A DNA stretch of 64,000 nt from Clostridia bacterium (GCA_017462735.1 JAFTQO010000004.1:62001-126000); one strand, 5' to 3'; counted from the first letter of the stretch, positions 36,229-44,773 are shown. Made by a program: numbers and translations. Notes: generated from the letters alone by a model not told the origin.

Positions 36229-36260
36229 GAAAAGACGGTTTTTGCCGTCTTTTTCTTTTT
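36229..36260 (+). terminator. Terminator after smpB
   Basis: GAAAAGACGG (36229-36238) and CCGTCTTTTT (36245-36254), then CTTTTT. It ends at the stop codon of the convergent gene. Confidence 0.88.
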
Positions 36261-36909
36261 AAGTACGAAATATCCGCCTACGTGTTGAAACCAAAGCATA
36301 CTGCTTTTTCCTTTCAAAGACCGTCTCCACGGGCGAAAACGGGGTGTAAAAACTTTCGTTGGCTTGATAATCGGCAATCCCTGCGCTCCCCCTCCCGCAA
36401 AACAGTATGGGAACGCCGTAAAAAAACGCCGTCGCCCGAAATAATACCCTTTCCAGCGGCGTAATTTCTTTCGCCAAGGGACACACAAGGGTGTCTGCAC
36501 CGCATTCCGTCAAAGAATGTGCCGTTTCCGGGAAATACAGGTCGTCGGCGACGATCACCCCTATTTTCCCCGCCACGGTGTCGAACACCTTTAACGGTGC
36601 GCCGCATACCACCTCGTCGCCTATAGAACGAGTCATATCCGCAACCCCCAAAATCTTCCCCTTTTGCGCCACGATTGCGCTATTGCGCATTTGACCATAC
36701 GCCTTCGTCTTTGCCCCGCAAACAACGACGCCCGACGTGCGTTTAGAAAGGGACGCTACGTCTTCAAACAAATGAGTCTTTCCATTGAGTTCTTCTTCGT
36801 ATTCCACCTCTTTTTCTTCAAAACAAAAGAGAGTCACGTCGCACTTTTCTTCCTTCCCTCGCTGCAAAAAAGCCTCCACTCCTCCACTACTCACAAAACA
36901 AATCCGCAT
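36259..36909 (-). CDS. Nitrilase-superfamily protein lacking the catalytic Cys
   Basis: 216 aa, shorter than typical carbon-nitrogen hydrolases (about 260-300). IGVIVADDLYFPETAHSLTE with CGADTLVCP fits the nitrilase elbow GVxICYDxRFPE...GADxLVxP, but the nucleophile Cys is replaced by Ala. The lysine of the Glu-Lys-Cys triad is also not evident in KILGVADMTRSIGDE. GGAGSAGIA-like glycines near the end fit the fold. Start ATG 36909 follows AAGGGGG. It may be a binding or regulatory pseudo-enzyme. Convergent with smpB. Confidence 0.65.
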   Translation of the reverse strand: MRICFVSSGGVEAFLQRGKEEKCDVTLFCFEEKEVEYEEELNGKTHLFEDVASLSKRTSGVVVCGAKTKAYGQMRNSAIVAQKGKILGVADMTRSIGDEVVCGAPLKVFDTVAGKIGVIVADDLYFPETAHSLTECGADTLVCPLAKEITPLERVLFRATAFFYGVPILFCGRGSAGIADYQANESFYTPFSPVETVFERKKQYALVSTRRRIFRT

Positions 36910-36970
36910 AGATACCCCCTTGTTTATTATATCCGCTTATACAAGAAAAGGGTGACGAATTCCATTTGTT

Positions 36971-36995
36971 TTTCATATACTACAATAGGTATAAT
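36971..36995 (+). promoter_or_regulatory. Possible promoter of the 30-aa gene
   Basis: TTGTTT (about 36966-36971) and TATAAT (36990-36995) with 18 bp between; the -10 is perfect, the -35 weak. It lies 40 bp before the ATG at 37034. Confidence 0.5.
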
Positions 36996-37033
36996 TTTCA
37001 ATCGGTTTGGCAAAGATAACCGTGGAGGGGAAT

Positions 37034-37126
37034 ATGTTTTGGATAGGACTCGGCGCAGGGCTACTGCTCGGCGCAAACGTAGGCGTAGTGATTATGGCGG
37101 TCTTAAGCGCCACAAAACGGAAATAA
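37034..37126 (+). CDS. DUF3789-like small membrane protein (30 aa)
   Basis: ATG at 37034 follows TGGAGGGG. The product is one hydrophobic helix, FWIGLGAGLLLGANVGVVIM, then AVLSATKRK. This matches the short DUF3789 style (a single helix with GxxxGAxxGVVxM and a basic end) as I remember it; the function of that family is unknown. Own promoter-like -10 and terminator support a real gene. Confidence 0.6.
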   Translation: MFWIGLGAGLLLGANVGVVIMAVLSATKRK

Positions 37127-37149
37127 ACCCGTACCTGCTCCACTAAAAT

Positions 37150-37180
37150 AAGCATACGCACCGTTGCGTATGCTTTTTTA
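37150..37180 (+). terminator. Bidirectional terminator between the 30-aa gene and spoVAC
   Basis: AAGCATACGCA (37150-37160) and TGCGTATGCTT (37165-37175) form an 11-bp stem with TTTTTTATTTT on the plus strand and ATTTTAG on the minus. Confidence 0.88.
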
Positions 37181-37188
37181 TTTTGCCG

Positions 37189-37641
37189 TTATAGCAATAG
37201 ATATATCATCCCGACTAGCGTCCCTGCTAGCACGCCGAAGACGATAATCGGTCCCGCGACGATAAACATCTTCGCCGCCATCCCGTATACGTAGCCTTCC
37301 GTCTTAAACTCAATAGAGGGGGAACAAACGCTATTGGCAAAACCCGTAATAGGAACGATAGAGCCTGCGCCTGCATTCCGTCCAATCCTGTCATACACGC
37401 CCAGCCCCGTCAAAAGCGTACCTAGAAAAATCAAAATAACGCTTGTCATCCCAGCCAGTTCGTCTCCGCCTAGCCCTAAAAAAATCTCTAGCATATAACG
37501 GATAAATTGCCCGATGCAACAAATGAGCCCGCCCACCAGAAAGGCGTGTAAACAGTTTTTTAAATGCTTGGTCGGCGGAGCAAAAGAATGCACGTAAGCA
37601 ATATAGTTTTTATTGTAATTTTCTCTATCTTTCCCCGTCAT
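37189..37641 (-). CDS. spoVAC: Stage V sporulation protein AC
   Basis: 150 aa from ATG 37641 behind GAGGGA, the same length as B. subtilis SpoVAC; the in-frame TTG at 37677 is less likely. KNCLHAFLVGGLICCIGQ begins the first of about four membrane helices; GAGSIVPITGFANSV and SIEFKTEGYVYGM are SpoVAC signatures. Part of the SpoVA channel that moves dipicolinic acid into and out of the spore. Here it stands alone, without spoVAD or spoVAE beside it. A CATACA box at about 37718-37723 could belong to a sporulation sigma promoter, not firmly assigned. Confidence 0.92.
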   Translation of the reverse strand: MTGKDRENYNKNYIAYVHSFAPPTKHLKNCLHAFLVGGLICCIGQFIRYMLEIFLGLGGDELAGMTSVILIFLGTLLTGLGVYDRIGRNAGAGSIVPITGFANSVCSPSIEFKTEGYVYGMAAKMFIVAGPIIVFGVLAGTLVGMIYLLL

Positions 37642-37776
37642 CTGTCCCTCGCTTTTTCGCTTTGCAAAGGAAAACAAGTCTCTCTTTCGTCTCTACTTTG
37701 TATGCGGCTACTCTCTTTGATACGTTTCATACCTATAATTTGCCGTTTTTTTGGGCTTTTTATACCTTTTTCGCCA

Positions 37777-37804
37777 CAAAAAAACGCCCTTTTGCAGGGC
37801 GTTT
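37777..37804 (-). terminator. Terminator of the dnaX-gpsA operon
   Basis: AAACGCCCT (37782-37790) and AGGGCGTTT (37796-37804) with a T-run on the minus strand, 6 bp after the gpsA stop. Confidence 0.88.
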
Positions 37805-37810
37805 TTCGCA

Positions 37811-38779
37811 TTAAAATTCGTATTTTGTTTCCCGTGAAAAGAGTTTGTCAAGCACTTCGTTGCATTTTTGCTTGTCGCAATCCCCTTGGCAAAGTTCGTA
37901 TACCGCGTTCGTCAAAGGCAAATCGACTCCATATTTTTCACCGAGGTTTTTCATCGCCGCCGCCGTCGGTACCCCTTCGGCAAGTTTCATAAATTTATCC
38001 CCTTTCACAAGCGCCTCGCCGTACGCGCGGTTGTGGGAATAGGGACTGAACAACGTCGCCTCGTAATCGCCTAAATGCGCGAGCCCGTAAGCGGATAACG
38101 CGTTACCGCCCATCGCCTTGATTAAACGAGCGACCTCGCCCGCGCCTCTTGCCATCAGCGCGCCTTTAAGCGAAACGTAACCGCATCCGTCAAGCACACC
38201 TGCTAAGATGCCCATAACGTTTTTTGCCGCCGCGCCAATTTCCGTACCGATAATGTCCGTGCCGTAGTAAAAACGGATAAGATTACTCTTAAACGCGTCG
38301 GCAAGCGTTTTCTTTAATTGGTCGTCGTGCGAATCGATGACCATACAGTTGGGGATACCCTGCGTAAAGGCTTGGATATGACCGGGCCCTACCCAAACGG
38401 CAATGCGGTCTTTCGACACCCCGCTTTCAATCAGTACTTGCGACAATCTTGCGCCCGTCGATACCTCAATCCCTTTCATACAAAGGACGAAATTCTTTTG
38501 GCTGACGTCGTACGCCAATATCTTTTGCATAAACCCACGCAACCCTTGCGAAGAGATGGAGATGATAATCACCTCGGCGTGAGACACCGCCGCCTCTAAA
38601 TCGCAAGTCAACGTAATACGGCTATCCAAGGTCACGTATTCGTTTTTCCCCGTTTCTTTGAGCACCTTATACGAATAATCGTCCTCTGGCCCCCAAGAAT
38701 ATACTTGGTGTCCGTGATTACAGAGATACCACGCAATAAAAGAGCCCCATCTACCACAGCCTAATACGGATATTTTCAT
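37811..38779 (-). CDS. gpsA: NAD(P)-dependent glycerol-3-phosphate dehydrogenase
   Basis: 322 aa. ISVLGCGRWGSFIAWYL is the dinucleotide-binding GxGxxG loop; VGPGHIQAFTQGIPN, the catalytic Lys region AAKNVMGILAGVLDG and MARGAGEVARLIKAMGG are GpsA motifs. Makes sn-glycerol 3-phosphate for membrane lipids. AAGGAGG stands before the ATG. It follows recR by 24 bp at the end of a long unit. Confidence 0.93.
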   Translation of the reverse strand: MKISVLGCGRWGSFIAWYLCNHGHQVYSWGPEDDYSYKVLKETGKNEYVTLDSRITLTCDLEAAVSHAEVIIISISSQGLRGFMQKILAYDVSQKNFVLCMKGIEVSTGARLSQVLIESGVSKDRIAVWVGPGHIQAFTQGIPNCMVIDSHDDQLKKTLADAFKSNLIRFYYGTDIIGTEIGAAAKNVMGILAGVLDGCGYVSLKGALMARGAGEVARLIKAMGGNALSAYGLAHLGDYEATLFSPYSHNRAYGEALVKGDKFMKLAEGVPTAAAMKNLGEKYGVDLPLTNAVYELCQGDCDKQKCNEVLDKLFSRETKYEF

Positions 38780-38803
38780 ACCAGTATGCCTCCTTTCGTA
38801 CTT

Positions 38804-39397
38804 TTACAATTCGTTTCTTTCTACGAGCGCGCGCGTAAGCGTCACGTCGTCCGTGTATTCAATTTCGCTACCCACGGGAATACCGTGCGCAAGGCGAGTC
38901 ACCTTTACCCCAAGCGGCTTGATTAAGCGGGCAAGATAGAGAGCCGTTGCATCTCCCGACACGTCGGGATTAGTCGCCACGATAATCTCTTCTACCCCAC
39001 CTTCGCCAATACGGGCAAGCAATTCTTTTACTCTAATTTCGTTGGGCCCTATCCCAGCCATAGGGTCTATGACCCCGTGCAAGACGTGGTATACGCCGTT
39101 GAATTCCCGCAGTTTTTCAATTGCCGTAACGTCCTTGGGTTCCTTGACGACGCAAATAGTCTTCTTTTCTCTACGCAGGCATAAATCGCACGTCTCTTTT
39201 TCGGTGAAATTGCCGCAAACGGAGCAATATCTAACCTTCTTTTTTACCCCCACGATTGCTTCGGCAAAAGCACGCGCCTCCGCCTCGGGCATATCGATAA
39301 TTTTGTAGGCGTATCGTTGCGCCGTCTTTTTTCCGACTCCGGGAAGTTTGGAAAACTCGTTGACCAATTTCCCGATAGGCTCTATCAATACGTCCAT
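38804..39397 (-). CDS. recR: Recombination mediator RecR
   Basis: 197 aa. The helix-hairpin-helix FSKLPGVGKKTAQRYAYKI is at residues about 14-32, the zinc site CxxC...CxxC is CSVCGNFTEKETCDLC (about 58-73), and the Toprim domain ends with RLAHGIPVGSEIEYTD. Acts with RecF/RecO to load RecA at gaps. The order dnaX-ybaB-recR is conserved across bacteria. Confidence 0.97.
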   Translation of the reverse strand: MDVLIEPIGKLVNEFSKLPGVGKKTAQRYAYKIIDMPEAEARAFAEAIVGVKKKVRYCSVCGNFTEKETCDLCLRREKKTICVVKEPKDVTAIEKLREFNGVYHVLHGVIDPMAGIGPNEIRVKELLARIGEGGVEEIIVATNPDVSGDATALYLARLIKPLGVKVTRLAHGIPVGSEIEYTDDVTLTRALVERNEL

Positions 39398-39400
39398 ACC

Positions 39401-39733
39401 TTAGAGCATCCCTCCAAGGCCGCCCATATTGCCGAACTTACCCATCTTTTCCTCGTAGACTTTGTCCGCCTTGGCGTAACCGTCGTTAATTGCCGCCATG
39501 ATTAAATCTTCAAGCAATTCCACGTCTTCAGGGTCGACGATACTTTCGTCGAGTTCGATACCATTGATAATCTTTTTCGCGTTCATATACACGACTACCG
39601 CTTCGTTTGCCGCCGTGCCGACCACTTCCCAATCGTCAAGAAGCGCCGCCGTTTGTTCCATTTCTTCTTGCATCTTTTGCGCTTGGCGCATCAGGTTTTG
39701 CATACCGCCGTTATTGCCTTTGAATCCTGCCAT
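39401..39733 (-). CDS. ybaB: YbaB/EbfC family nucleoid-associated protein
   Basis: 110 aa. A Met/Gln-rich N-terminal helix (NLMRQAQKMQEEMEQ) precedes NEAVVVYMNAKKIINGIELD and the ELLEDLIMAAINDG region, the standard dimerising fold. A Gly/Met-rich tail (GNMGGLGGML) ends the protein. Binds DNA without strong specificity. Lies 3 bp upstream of recR and 10 bp after dnaX. Confidence 0.95.
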   Translation of the reverse strand: MAGFKGNNGGMQNLMRQAQKMQEEMEQTAALLDDWEVVGTAANEAVVVYMNAKKIINGIELDESIVDPEDVELLEDLIMAAINDGYAKADKVYEEKMGKFGNMGGLGGML

Positions 39734-39743
39734 TTTTCACCTC

Positions 39744-41444
39744 TTATTTAATCTCAATTTTGGTATCGGGAAAGGCGTCTTTTAATTCCGCCATTCGTTT
39801 TGCAAAGTCGTCTTTAGGTTTCCCTTTTAATTGGATGGAAAATCCGCTTTCCGTCACGCCTATCTCCTCAAACGCACGCTTAATGAGCGGATAATGGTCT
39901 TCCCTCGTCATCGACTTATACATCGTATCGCTGTCCGTAATCAGTTGGAAAACCCCGTCTTCTATCGCATAATCCAGATCCATACAAACGGCAAACAAAA
40001 CGCCGTTTTTGCCCGTCCTACGCAAAGCGCGTAAAAACGCACCGAAGGTCGATTTTGCGTCGCCTGTGACGGGTTTTTTCACCGAAACGGTAGGAGCAGG
40101 GTCGATTTTAACAGGTTTTTTCTCTGCCTCCTTTATCGGCGTCTGCGAAGGGAAATAGGGAGTTTCGTCAAAAATCGGCTCCTCCATCGGAGGCGGAACG
40201 TCGTCGAAATACGCCTCGGGAGGCAAGTCTTCCACCTCTTTTACTGGAGGGGTTTTTATCTCCTGTTTCGGGGAATCTACCACTACGGGCGACCCGTTTT
40301 TCAATTTTTCTTCCAGCGAAGAAATACGGACGAGCAACGACTCGATATCGTAATCTTCTTGGGGCATACAAGCCTTCATCACGGAAGTCTCGAAAAGCAC
40401 CCTCGGCGAAGAGGCGAATTTTAAATCTAATTCCGCCAGCGCAAAAATCTCCGTCGCACGGAGCAACGCGTGAGGGTCAACCTCTTTTGCTACCGACTGT
40501 ACCAACGCAAAATCAGCGTCGGGCAAAGCCAATAAATTTTTTGCGCCGCGACAATTTTTCACGATGGCGACGGCATTGAAAAACTCCAATACGTCGGCAA
40601 GCAATAAGCCCACGCTTTTGCCTTCTGCCAAAAAGTCTTCTACCGCGGACAAAGCCTTGCCCGTATCCCCCGACAAAATCGCCGCACAAAGAGTGGCCAA
40701 CGAGGAAAAATCGGCGTTACCAAGCACTTTCGTGACGTCGGCATAAGTCAATTTTCCACTACTGTAAGACACGCAGGTATCCGCCAAGGAAAGCATATCG
40801 CGCACACTTCCCGCGCCCGCGCGGGCGAGGGCTTGCACCGCCTCTTCCTCGTACCCCTTACCGATACTGTGTAAAATGCCTTTTAACCGTTTCTCTAAAT
40901 CCGCTTGCGGAATCAATTTGAAATCAAACCGCATACATCTTGACAAAATGGTTGCGGGGATTTTGTGCGCCTCCGTCGTAGCCAACACGAAAACGGCGTG
41001 TTTGGGAGGTTCTTCCAGCGTTTTGAGGAGTGCGTTGAACGCCGACGGAGAAAGCATATGCACTTCGTCGACGATATACACTTTATATTTTCCCGAAACG
41101 GGGGGATATTGCACCTTTTCGCGCAGATCACGCATTTCGTCCACGCCGTTGTTGGAGGCGGCGTCGATTTCCGTCACGTCGAGATTGGCGGGGTCTTGCA
41201 GAGCAAGACAGGTCGCACATTTACCGCAAGGCGATCCGTCGATAGGATTTTCACAGTTGATTGCCGCGGCAAAAATCTTCGCGATACTCGTCTTACCCGT
41301 ACCGCGAGGGCCACAGAACAGGTATGCGTGACCGATTTTACCCGTTTTTATTTGATTTTTGAGTACCGTAACGATATGTTCCTGCCGCACCACTTCGTCG
41401 AGCGTTGCGGGGCGGAACGTACGGTATAACGCCAAATATGCCAT
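39744..41444 (-). CDS. dnaX: DNA polymerase III subunit gamma/tau
   Basis: 566 aa. The P-loop GPRGTGKTS at about 45-53, zinc-module cysteines in CENPIDGSPCGKCATC, the Walker B IVDEVHM, sensor ATTEAHKIP and SRC arginine finger region are all present. After about 370 the tau part has a Pro/Glu-rich linker and a polymerase-binding C-terminal domain. Loads the sliding clamp. It lies 3 bp after sigH. Confidence 0.97.
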   Translation of the reverse strand: MAYLALYRTFRPATLDEVVRQEHIVTVLKNQIKTGKIGHAYLFCGPRGTGKTSIAKIFAAAINCENPIDGSPCGKCATCLALQDPANLDVTEIDAASNNGVDEMRDLREKVQYPPVSGKYKVYIVDEVHMLSPSAFNALLKTLEEPPKHAVFVLATTEAHKIPATILSRCMRFDFKLIPQADLEKRLKGILHSIGKGYEEEAVQALARAGAGSVRDMLSLADTCVSYSSGKLTYADVTKVLGNADFSSLATLCAAILSGDTGKALSAVEDFLAEGKSVGLLLADVLEFFNAVAIVKNCRGAKNLLALPDADFALVQSVAKEVDPHALLRATEIFALAELDLKFASSPRVLFETSVMKACMPQEDYDIESLLVRISSLEEKLKNGSPVVVDSPKQEIKTPPVKEVEDLPPEAYFDDVPPPMEEPIFDETPYFPSQTPIKEAEKKPVKIDPAPTVSVKKPVTGDAKSTFGAFLRALRRTGKNGVLFAVCMDLDYAIEDGVFQLITDSDTMYKSMTREDHYPLIKRAFEEIGVTESGFSIQLKGKPKDDFAKRMAELKDAFPDTKIEIK

Positions 41445-41447
41445 CTT

Positions 41448-42029
41448 TTACCTCTGTATGTGAAAGAGTTTTTGCAGTTTTTTCTTACTTCTTTGCAGGG
41501 CGTTGTCGACGCTTTTGCCGTCCTTTCCCGTCCCCTTGCATATTTCCGCCGACGTCAATCCGTCGATATACATAATGGTAATCTTGAACTCAAAATCGGA
41601 TAATACGCCGCTGATTTTTTGCATAAATTCCCGTCGGGTTTCATTGAGAATCAATTCTTCCTCCGGATTCTTATCCGGCATCTCCCAATCGCTAGAAAAT
41701 AAGGAGACGTAGTTGTTTAACGGTACGTTTTTTTTGCGCGCCGACGCCTTCACCGCATCGATAATCTTTCGCGATACGCAAAGATGGGCAAAATTTTTAA
41801 AACTCATAGGGTTTTCTTTTTTGCCGTAATCCATAATGGCGTGGTACAACCCCAGCATCCCTTCCTGCACCAAGTCTTCCGTCTCGCCGCCCGCAAGGAA
41901 AAATTCCCGCGCTTTCATACGCACGACGCCGCCGTAGCGCAAGCAAAGGGCTTCCACCGCTTGATTGTCGCCCGACTGCGCTTTCTTAATCAATGCCTCG
42001 TCGGACAATTTTTGCATTTGCTCTGCCAC
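41448..42029 (-). CDS. sigH: RNA polymerase sigma-H factor
   Basis: 193 aa; B. subtilis SigH is 218. Region 2 is DLVQEGMLGLYHAIMDYGKK with FKNFAHLCVSRKIIDAVK (residues about 50-95); region 4 is TSAEICKGTGKDGKSVDNAL near the end. A SigH-type identity rests on its place next to rlmB and mrnC, as in Bacillus (mrnC-rlmB-yacP-sigH), and on its length. In spore formers it drives early sporulation genes. Confidence 0.88.
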   Translation of the reverse strand: MAEQMQKLSDEALIKKAQSGDNQAVEALCLRYGGVVRMKAREFFLAGGETEDLVQEGMLGLYHAIMDYGKKENPMSFKNFAHLCVSRKIIDAVKASARKKNVPLNNYVSLFSSDWEMPDKNPEEELILNETRREFMQKISGVLSDFEFKITIMYIDGLTSAEICKGTGKDGKSVDNALQRSKKKLQKLFHIQR

Positions 42030-42038
42030 CGTTTCTCC

Positions 42039-42776
42039 TTATTTTACGCCCAAGCGGTTTTTGAGCACCTCGTAAGAGGCAATCCCAAGCGCTACCGAAG
42101 CGTTTAAAGAATTGACCTTGCCCTGCAAAGGGAGGGACAAAACTTTGTCGCAACGCTCTTTCGTCAAGCGCTTTACCCCGCTGTCTTCGCCACCCACGAC
42201 AAGAGCGACGTTGCCTGTAAAATCTTGCGAATAAATATCTTCGCCGCCCGCTTCCAAAGCGTACACCCAATACCCCTCTTTTTGCAGTTTCTCCACCGCT
42301 TGGTTGAGGGAAGGCACGCGTGCTACTTTGACGTGCTCTGCCGCGCCCGCGGAAATGCGGATAACGCTTTCCGTCACGGGGGCGCAACCCGTCTTGGAGA
42401 TGACGACGCCGTCGGCACCCGCACACTCGCCTACACGCAAAATGCTACCCAAATTATGCACGTCTTCTATTCCGTCGCAAAGGATGATAAACCCACCCTT
42501 TTCGCTTTTCTTTTCGGCGATAATTTCTTCTAAATCAAAATACTCGTAATCAGTCGTAAACGCGACCACGCCCTGATGTTTTCCCGTCACGCTCTCCTTA
42601 TCCAACACCCTTCTGTCCACGAATTGGATACGAACGCCTTTTGTGCGCGCCTGCGCAAACACCAAACCCAGAGAGCCCTGCGGGGTGCCTTTATCAGACT
42701 TTTCTAAGAGAATCTTGTCGATGTTTTTGCCCGTCTTTAACAGTTCTAAGACGGCGTTTCTTCCTTCCGTTTTCAT
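42039..42776 (-). CDS. rlmB: 23S rRNA (guanosine-2'-O-)-methyltransferase RlmB-like (SpoU family)
   Basis: 245 aa. The N-terminal substrate-binding part starts EGRNAVLELLKTGKNIDKIL. The SPOUT knot motifs are DGIEDVHNLGSILRVGECAG (about 97-116), VALVVGGEDSGVKRLTKERC and LPLQGKVNSLNASVALGIASYE. Methylates rRNA ribose. Between mrnC and sigH as in Bacillus. Confidence 0.95.
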   Translation of the reverse strand: MKTEGRNAVLELLKTGKNIDKILLEKSDKGTPQGSLGLVFAQARTKGVRIQFVDRRVLDKESVTGKHQGVVAFTTDYEYFDLEEIIAEKKSEKGGFIILCDGIEDVHNLGSILRVGECAGADGVVISKTGCAPVTESVIRISAGAAEHVKVARVPSLNQAVEKLQKEGYWVYALEAGGEDIYSQDFTGNVALVVGGEDSGVKRLTKERCDKVLSLPLQGKVNSLNASVALGIASYEVLKNRLGVK

Positions 42777-42788
42777 ATCCTTGTCCTT

Positions 42789-43226
42789 TTAGGGTTTGTA
42801 TGCGTTTATCGGTTGTTGAGGGGTAAAAAACTCTTCGGGAGCATACGAAAGCAACTCCTCTATCCTTGCGGTTTGTCCGCTTACGTATAAAAAGCCGAGT
42901 ACCGCTTCAAACCCCGTAGAACGGTTGTATTCCGCAACGTCCGCATTTTTGCTTTTCGCGCCTTTTTTCGCGTTCCTACCCCGCAAAAAAATCTCCGTTT
43001 CTTCTTCGGTGAACAAAGGAGAAATTTGCTCCACAAACGCACTTTGGCTGTGTGCGGAAACGACTTTGCCTGCCGTACGCTGAAAATCGGCAGGTTTGCC
43101 CTTATAACAAACCGCCATACGATTCCTTACGTACAACGAATACACCGCGTCGCCCACGAACGCCAACACGACGGGATTCATCAGTTTTGCTTCCGCCTTA
43201 GAAAGGCTTTCTCCTGTCATCAACAT
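42789..43226 (-). CDS. mrnC: Mini-ribonuclease 3
   Basis: 145 aa. NPVVLAFVGDAVYSLYVRNR holds the RNase III-like metal-site Asp; AKSKNADVAEYNRSTGFEAVLGFLYV completes it. No double-stranded RNA binding domain, as expected. Takes part in 23S rRNA maturation in Firmicutes. The first gene after the promoter at 43253-43281. Confidence 0.93.
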   Translation of the reverse strand: MLMTGESLSKAEAKLMNPVVLAFVGDAVYSLYVRNRMAVCYKGKPADFQRTAGKVVSAHSQSAFVEQISPLFTEEETEIFLRGRNAKKGAKSKNADVAEYNRSTGFEAVLGFLYVSGQTARIEELLSYAPEEFFTPQQPINAYKP

Positions 43227-43252
43227 TTTGCAAACCTCTGCCCATTTTATCT

Positions 43253-43281
43253 ATTATACCACCTTTTACGGCAAATGACAA
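43253..43281 (-). promoter_or_regulatory. Sigma-A promoter of mrnC-rlmB-sigH-dnaX-ybaB-recR-gpsA
   Basis: On the minus strand TTGTCA (43276-43281), 17 bp, TATAAT (43253-43258), 27 bp before the mrnC start. No terminator is seen before 37804, so all seven genes may be one unit. Confidence 0.82.
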
Positions 43282-43339
43282 GCAATTATAAGAATTTCTT
43301 CGCATTTTTCCATATCGCTACGTAAGTATTACGTAGCCG

Positions 43340-44038
43340 CTACGCTTGCGAAAACAAATAATCGGTAACGCCGTCGCAAACCGACGAAACGAGTCGGTCT
43401 AAAAACGCCTCGCTACAAAGCAATTTTTCATCTTTGGGGCTAGACAAAAAACCACATTCGATAAGCGCCGCAGGACAGGGCGCGCAACTTAAAATAAAGT
43501 ACTCCGCCGGCATATATTTTCGGGCTTTTACACCCTCTTTTTCGTAGAGAGCATTCAGCCGGGTCTGCAAACACGCCGCCAACTTTTCATCCGCGTCGTC
43601 GCCCTTTAAATAAAAAATCTGCCCGCCGCGCTGTGAGGAAGACGGATAATAATTTTGATGGACGGAAAGAAGAAGCGCGGGCGATTCCTCTTCAATAATT
43701 TCTTTGCGCTTTGCCATATCCCGCTTTTTAAACCCTTTCGCCGTCGTATCGTACAAACCCTCCTTCGTCTTTCTCGTCAGCGCCGTTTCAAAGCCGAAAG
43801 ATTGCAGCCTTTCGCACAATTTTAAAGCGATTTCTAAGTTTAAGTCGCTTTCTTTTACCCCCGTATTTACCCCCGAAACGCCGCCGTCAATCCCGCCATG
43901 CCCCGCGTCAACGACTATTTTGAACACGTTGTCGCCCGCAAAAACCGTCTGCGACGACAACACGTTGACACAGAGAGACACCGCCACGCAAAATCCTGTA
44001 AAAACCGCCAAAAGAAGGGCTACCACACACTTTTTCAT
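43340..44038 (-). CDS. cwlD: N-acetylmuramoyl-L-alanine amidase CwlD
   Basis: 232 aa with an N-terminal signal/anchor helix (about 5-27). KIVVDAGHGGIDGGVSG is the zinc-binding start of the Amidase_3 fold; the Glu of GVKESDLNLEIAL, the His of LLLSVHQN and AALIECGFLSS complete the site. CwlD strips peptides from muramic acid for the spore cortex muramic-lactam. Fits with spoVAC and sigH in this window. The ribosome site is AAAGGT next to the ATG. Confidence 0.9.
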   Translation of the reverse strand: MKKCVVALLLAVFTGFCVAVSLCVNVLSSQTVFAGDNVFKIVVDAGHGGIDGGVSGVNTGVKESDLNLEIALKLCERLQSFGFETALTRKTKEGLYDTTAKGFKKRDMAKRKEIIEEESPALLLSVHQNYYPSSSQRGGQIFYLKGDDADEKLAACLQTRLNALYEKEGVKARKYMPAEYFILSCAPCPAALIECGFLSSPKDEKLLCSEAFLDRLVSSVCDGVTDYLFSQA

Positions 44039-44155
44039 ACCTTTATCCTATGCCGAAAAAGTTTATCCTATAACCCGTTAGACAAACGACAAACCACCTC
44101 TTTTTTTGTCCCATTCCCCTATTTTTCGCCAGAAAAAAAGGGCTATACTGCCCTT

Positions 44156-44386
44156 ATGAATAGATTACTGGTTTCCGTCCTTGGCGGATGTATGGGGCTT
44201 GTGTTGCTGTTTGCTTTTTGTTTCTTCGCCGTCCATATCCGTTTGTTTTCAAAAAAAGAACGCAAAGATCCGCCGCCGCCCGAACCGCCGCCGACGGAGC
44301 CTGAGCCCGTATATTACATCGTCGAGCGCAAACGCAAACGGGCAAAGGACAGTTTTTCCGACCCGAAACGGATAGATTTTAAGTAA
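44156..44386 (+). CDS. Small membrane protein with Pro-rich segment (76 aa), unknown
   Basis: From ATG 44156. One membrane helix (residues about 4-28), then KKERKDPPPPEPPPTEPEPV and a basic tail with YYIVERKRKRAKDSF. There is a TATACT box just upstream but no clear ribosome site, so the start is uncertain. The gene is divergent from cwlD and ends at a terminator. I recognise no family. Confidence 0.6.
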   Translation: MNRLLVSVLGGCMGLVLLFAFCFFAVHIRLFSKKERKDPPPPEPPPTEPEPVYYIVERKRKRAKDSFSDPKRIDFK

Positions 44387-44414
44387 AAAACGTAGGGATG
44401 ACCCTGCGTTTTCT
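44385..44414 (-). terminator. Bidirectional terminator between the 76-aa gene and rsfS
   Basis: AAACGTAGGG (44388-44397) and CCCTGCGTTT (44402-44411) with one wobble; the minus strand ends in TTTTTT and the plus in TTTTC. Confidence 0.78.
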
Positions 44415-44773
44415 TAGTCTTCGTATCTTTGCATATTTTTATCGTCTGCCCACAACCTTTCCAAGTGGTAGAAAAGCCGCGTATCGTCGTTGAAAATATG
44501 GACGATAACGTCGCCGTAGTCGACCACCGCCCAACGTCCGTCGCGCACCCCTTCCGTGCGGGTAGGCTGTACGCCGAATTGCTTTTCAATCGCCTCTTCA
44601 ACACCCTCGCCCATCGCGCGGATTTGCGGAGCGTTGGAAGCGCCTGCGATCACGAAATAGTCGCAAAGGCTCGTTTTTTCTCGCACGTCTAAGATGACAA
44701 TATCCTTGCCGCGTTTTGCACTCAATGCCTTACATACTTCCAAAGCTAACTGTTTACTACTGATTTCCGCCAT
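44414..44773 (-). CDS. rsfS: Ribosomal silencing factor RsfS
   Basis: 119 aa from ATG 44773, eight nt behind CGGAG; an in-frame ATG 11 codons earlier has no ribosome site. DIVILDVREKTSLCDYFVIA, QIRAMGEGVEEAI, RDGRWAVVDYGDVIVHIFN are the RsfS signature. Binds ribosomal protein L14 and blocks 30S-50S joining when nutrients are short. It overlaps the end of nadD-yqeK by 17 bp. Confidence 0.96.
   Translation of the reverse strand: MAEISSKQLALEVCKALSAKRGKDIVILDVREKTSLCDYFVIAGASNAPQIRAMGEGVEEAIEKQFGVQPTRTEGVRDGRWAVVDYGDVIVHIFNDDTRLFYHLERLWADDKNMQRYED

Noticed and set aside
36218..36300. tmRNA gene near smpB
   Set aside because: Only a 12-base-scale terminator gap is present; no alanine-tRNA-like ends or tag sequence.
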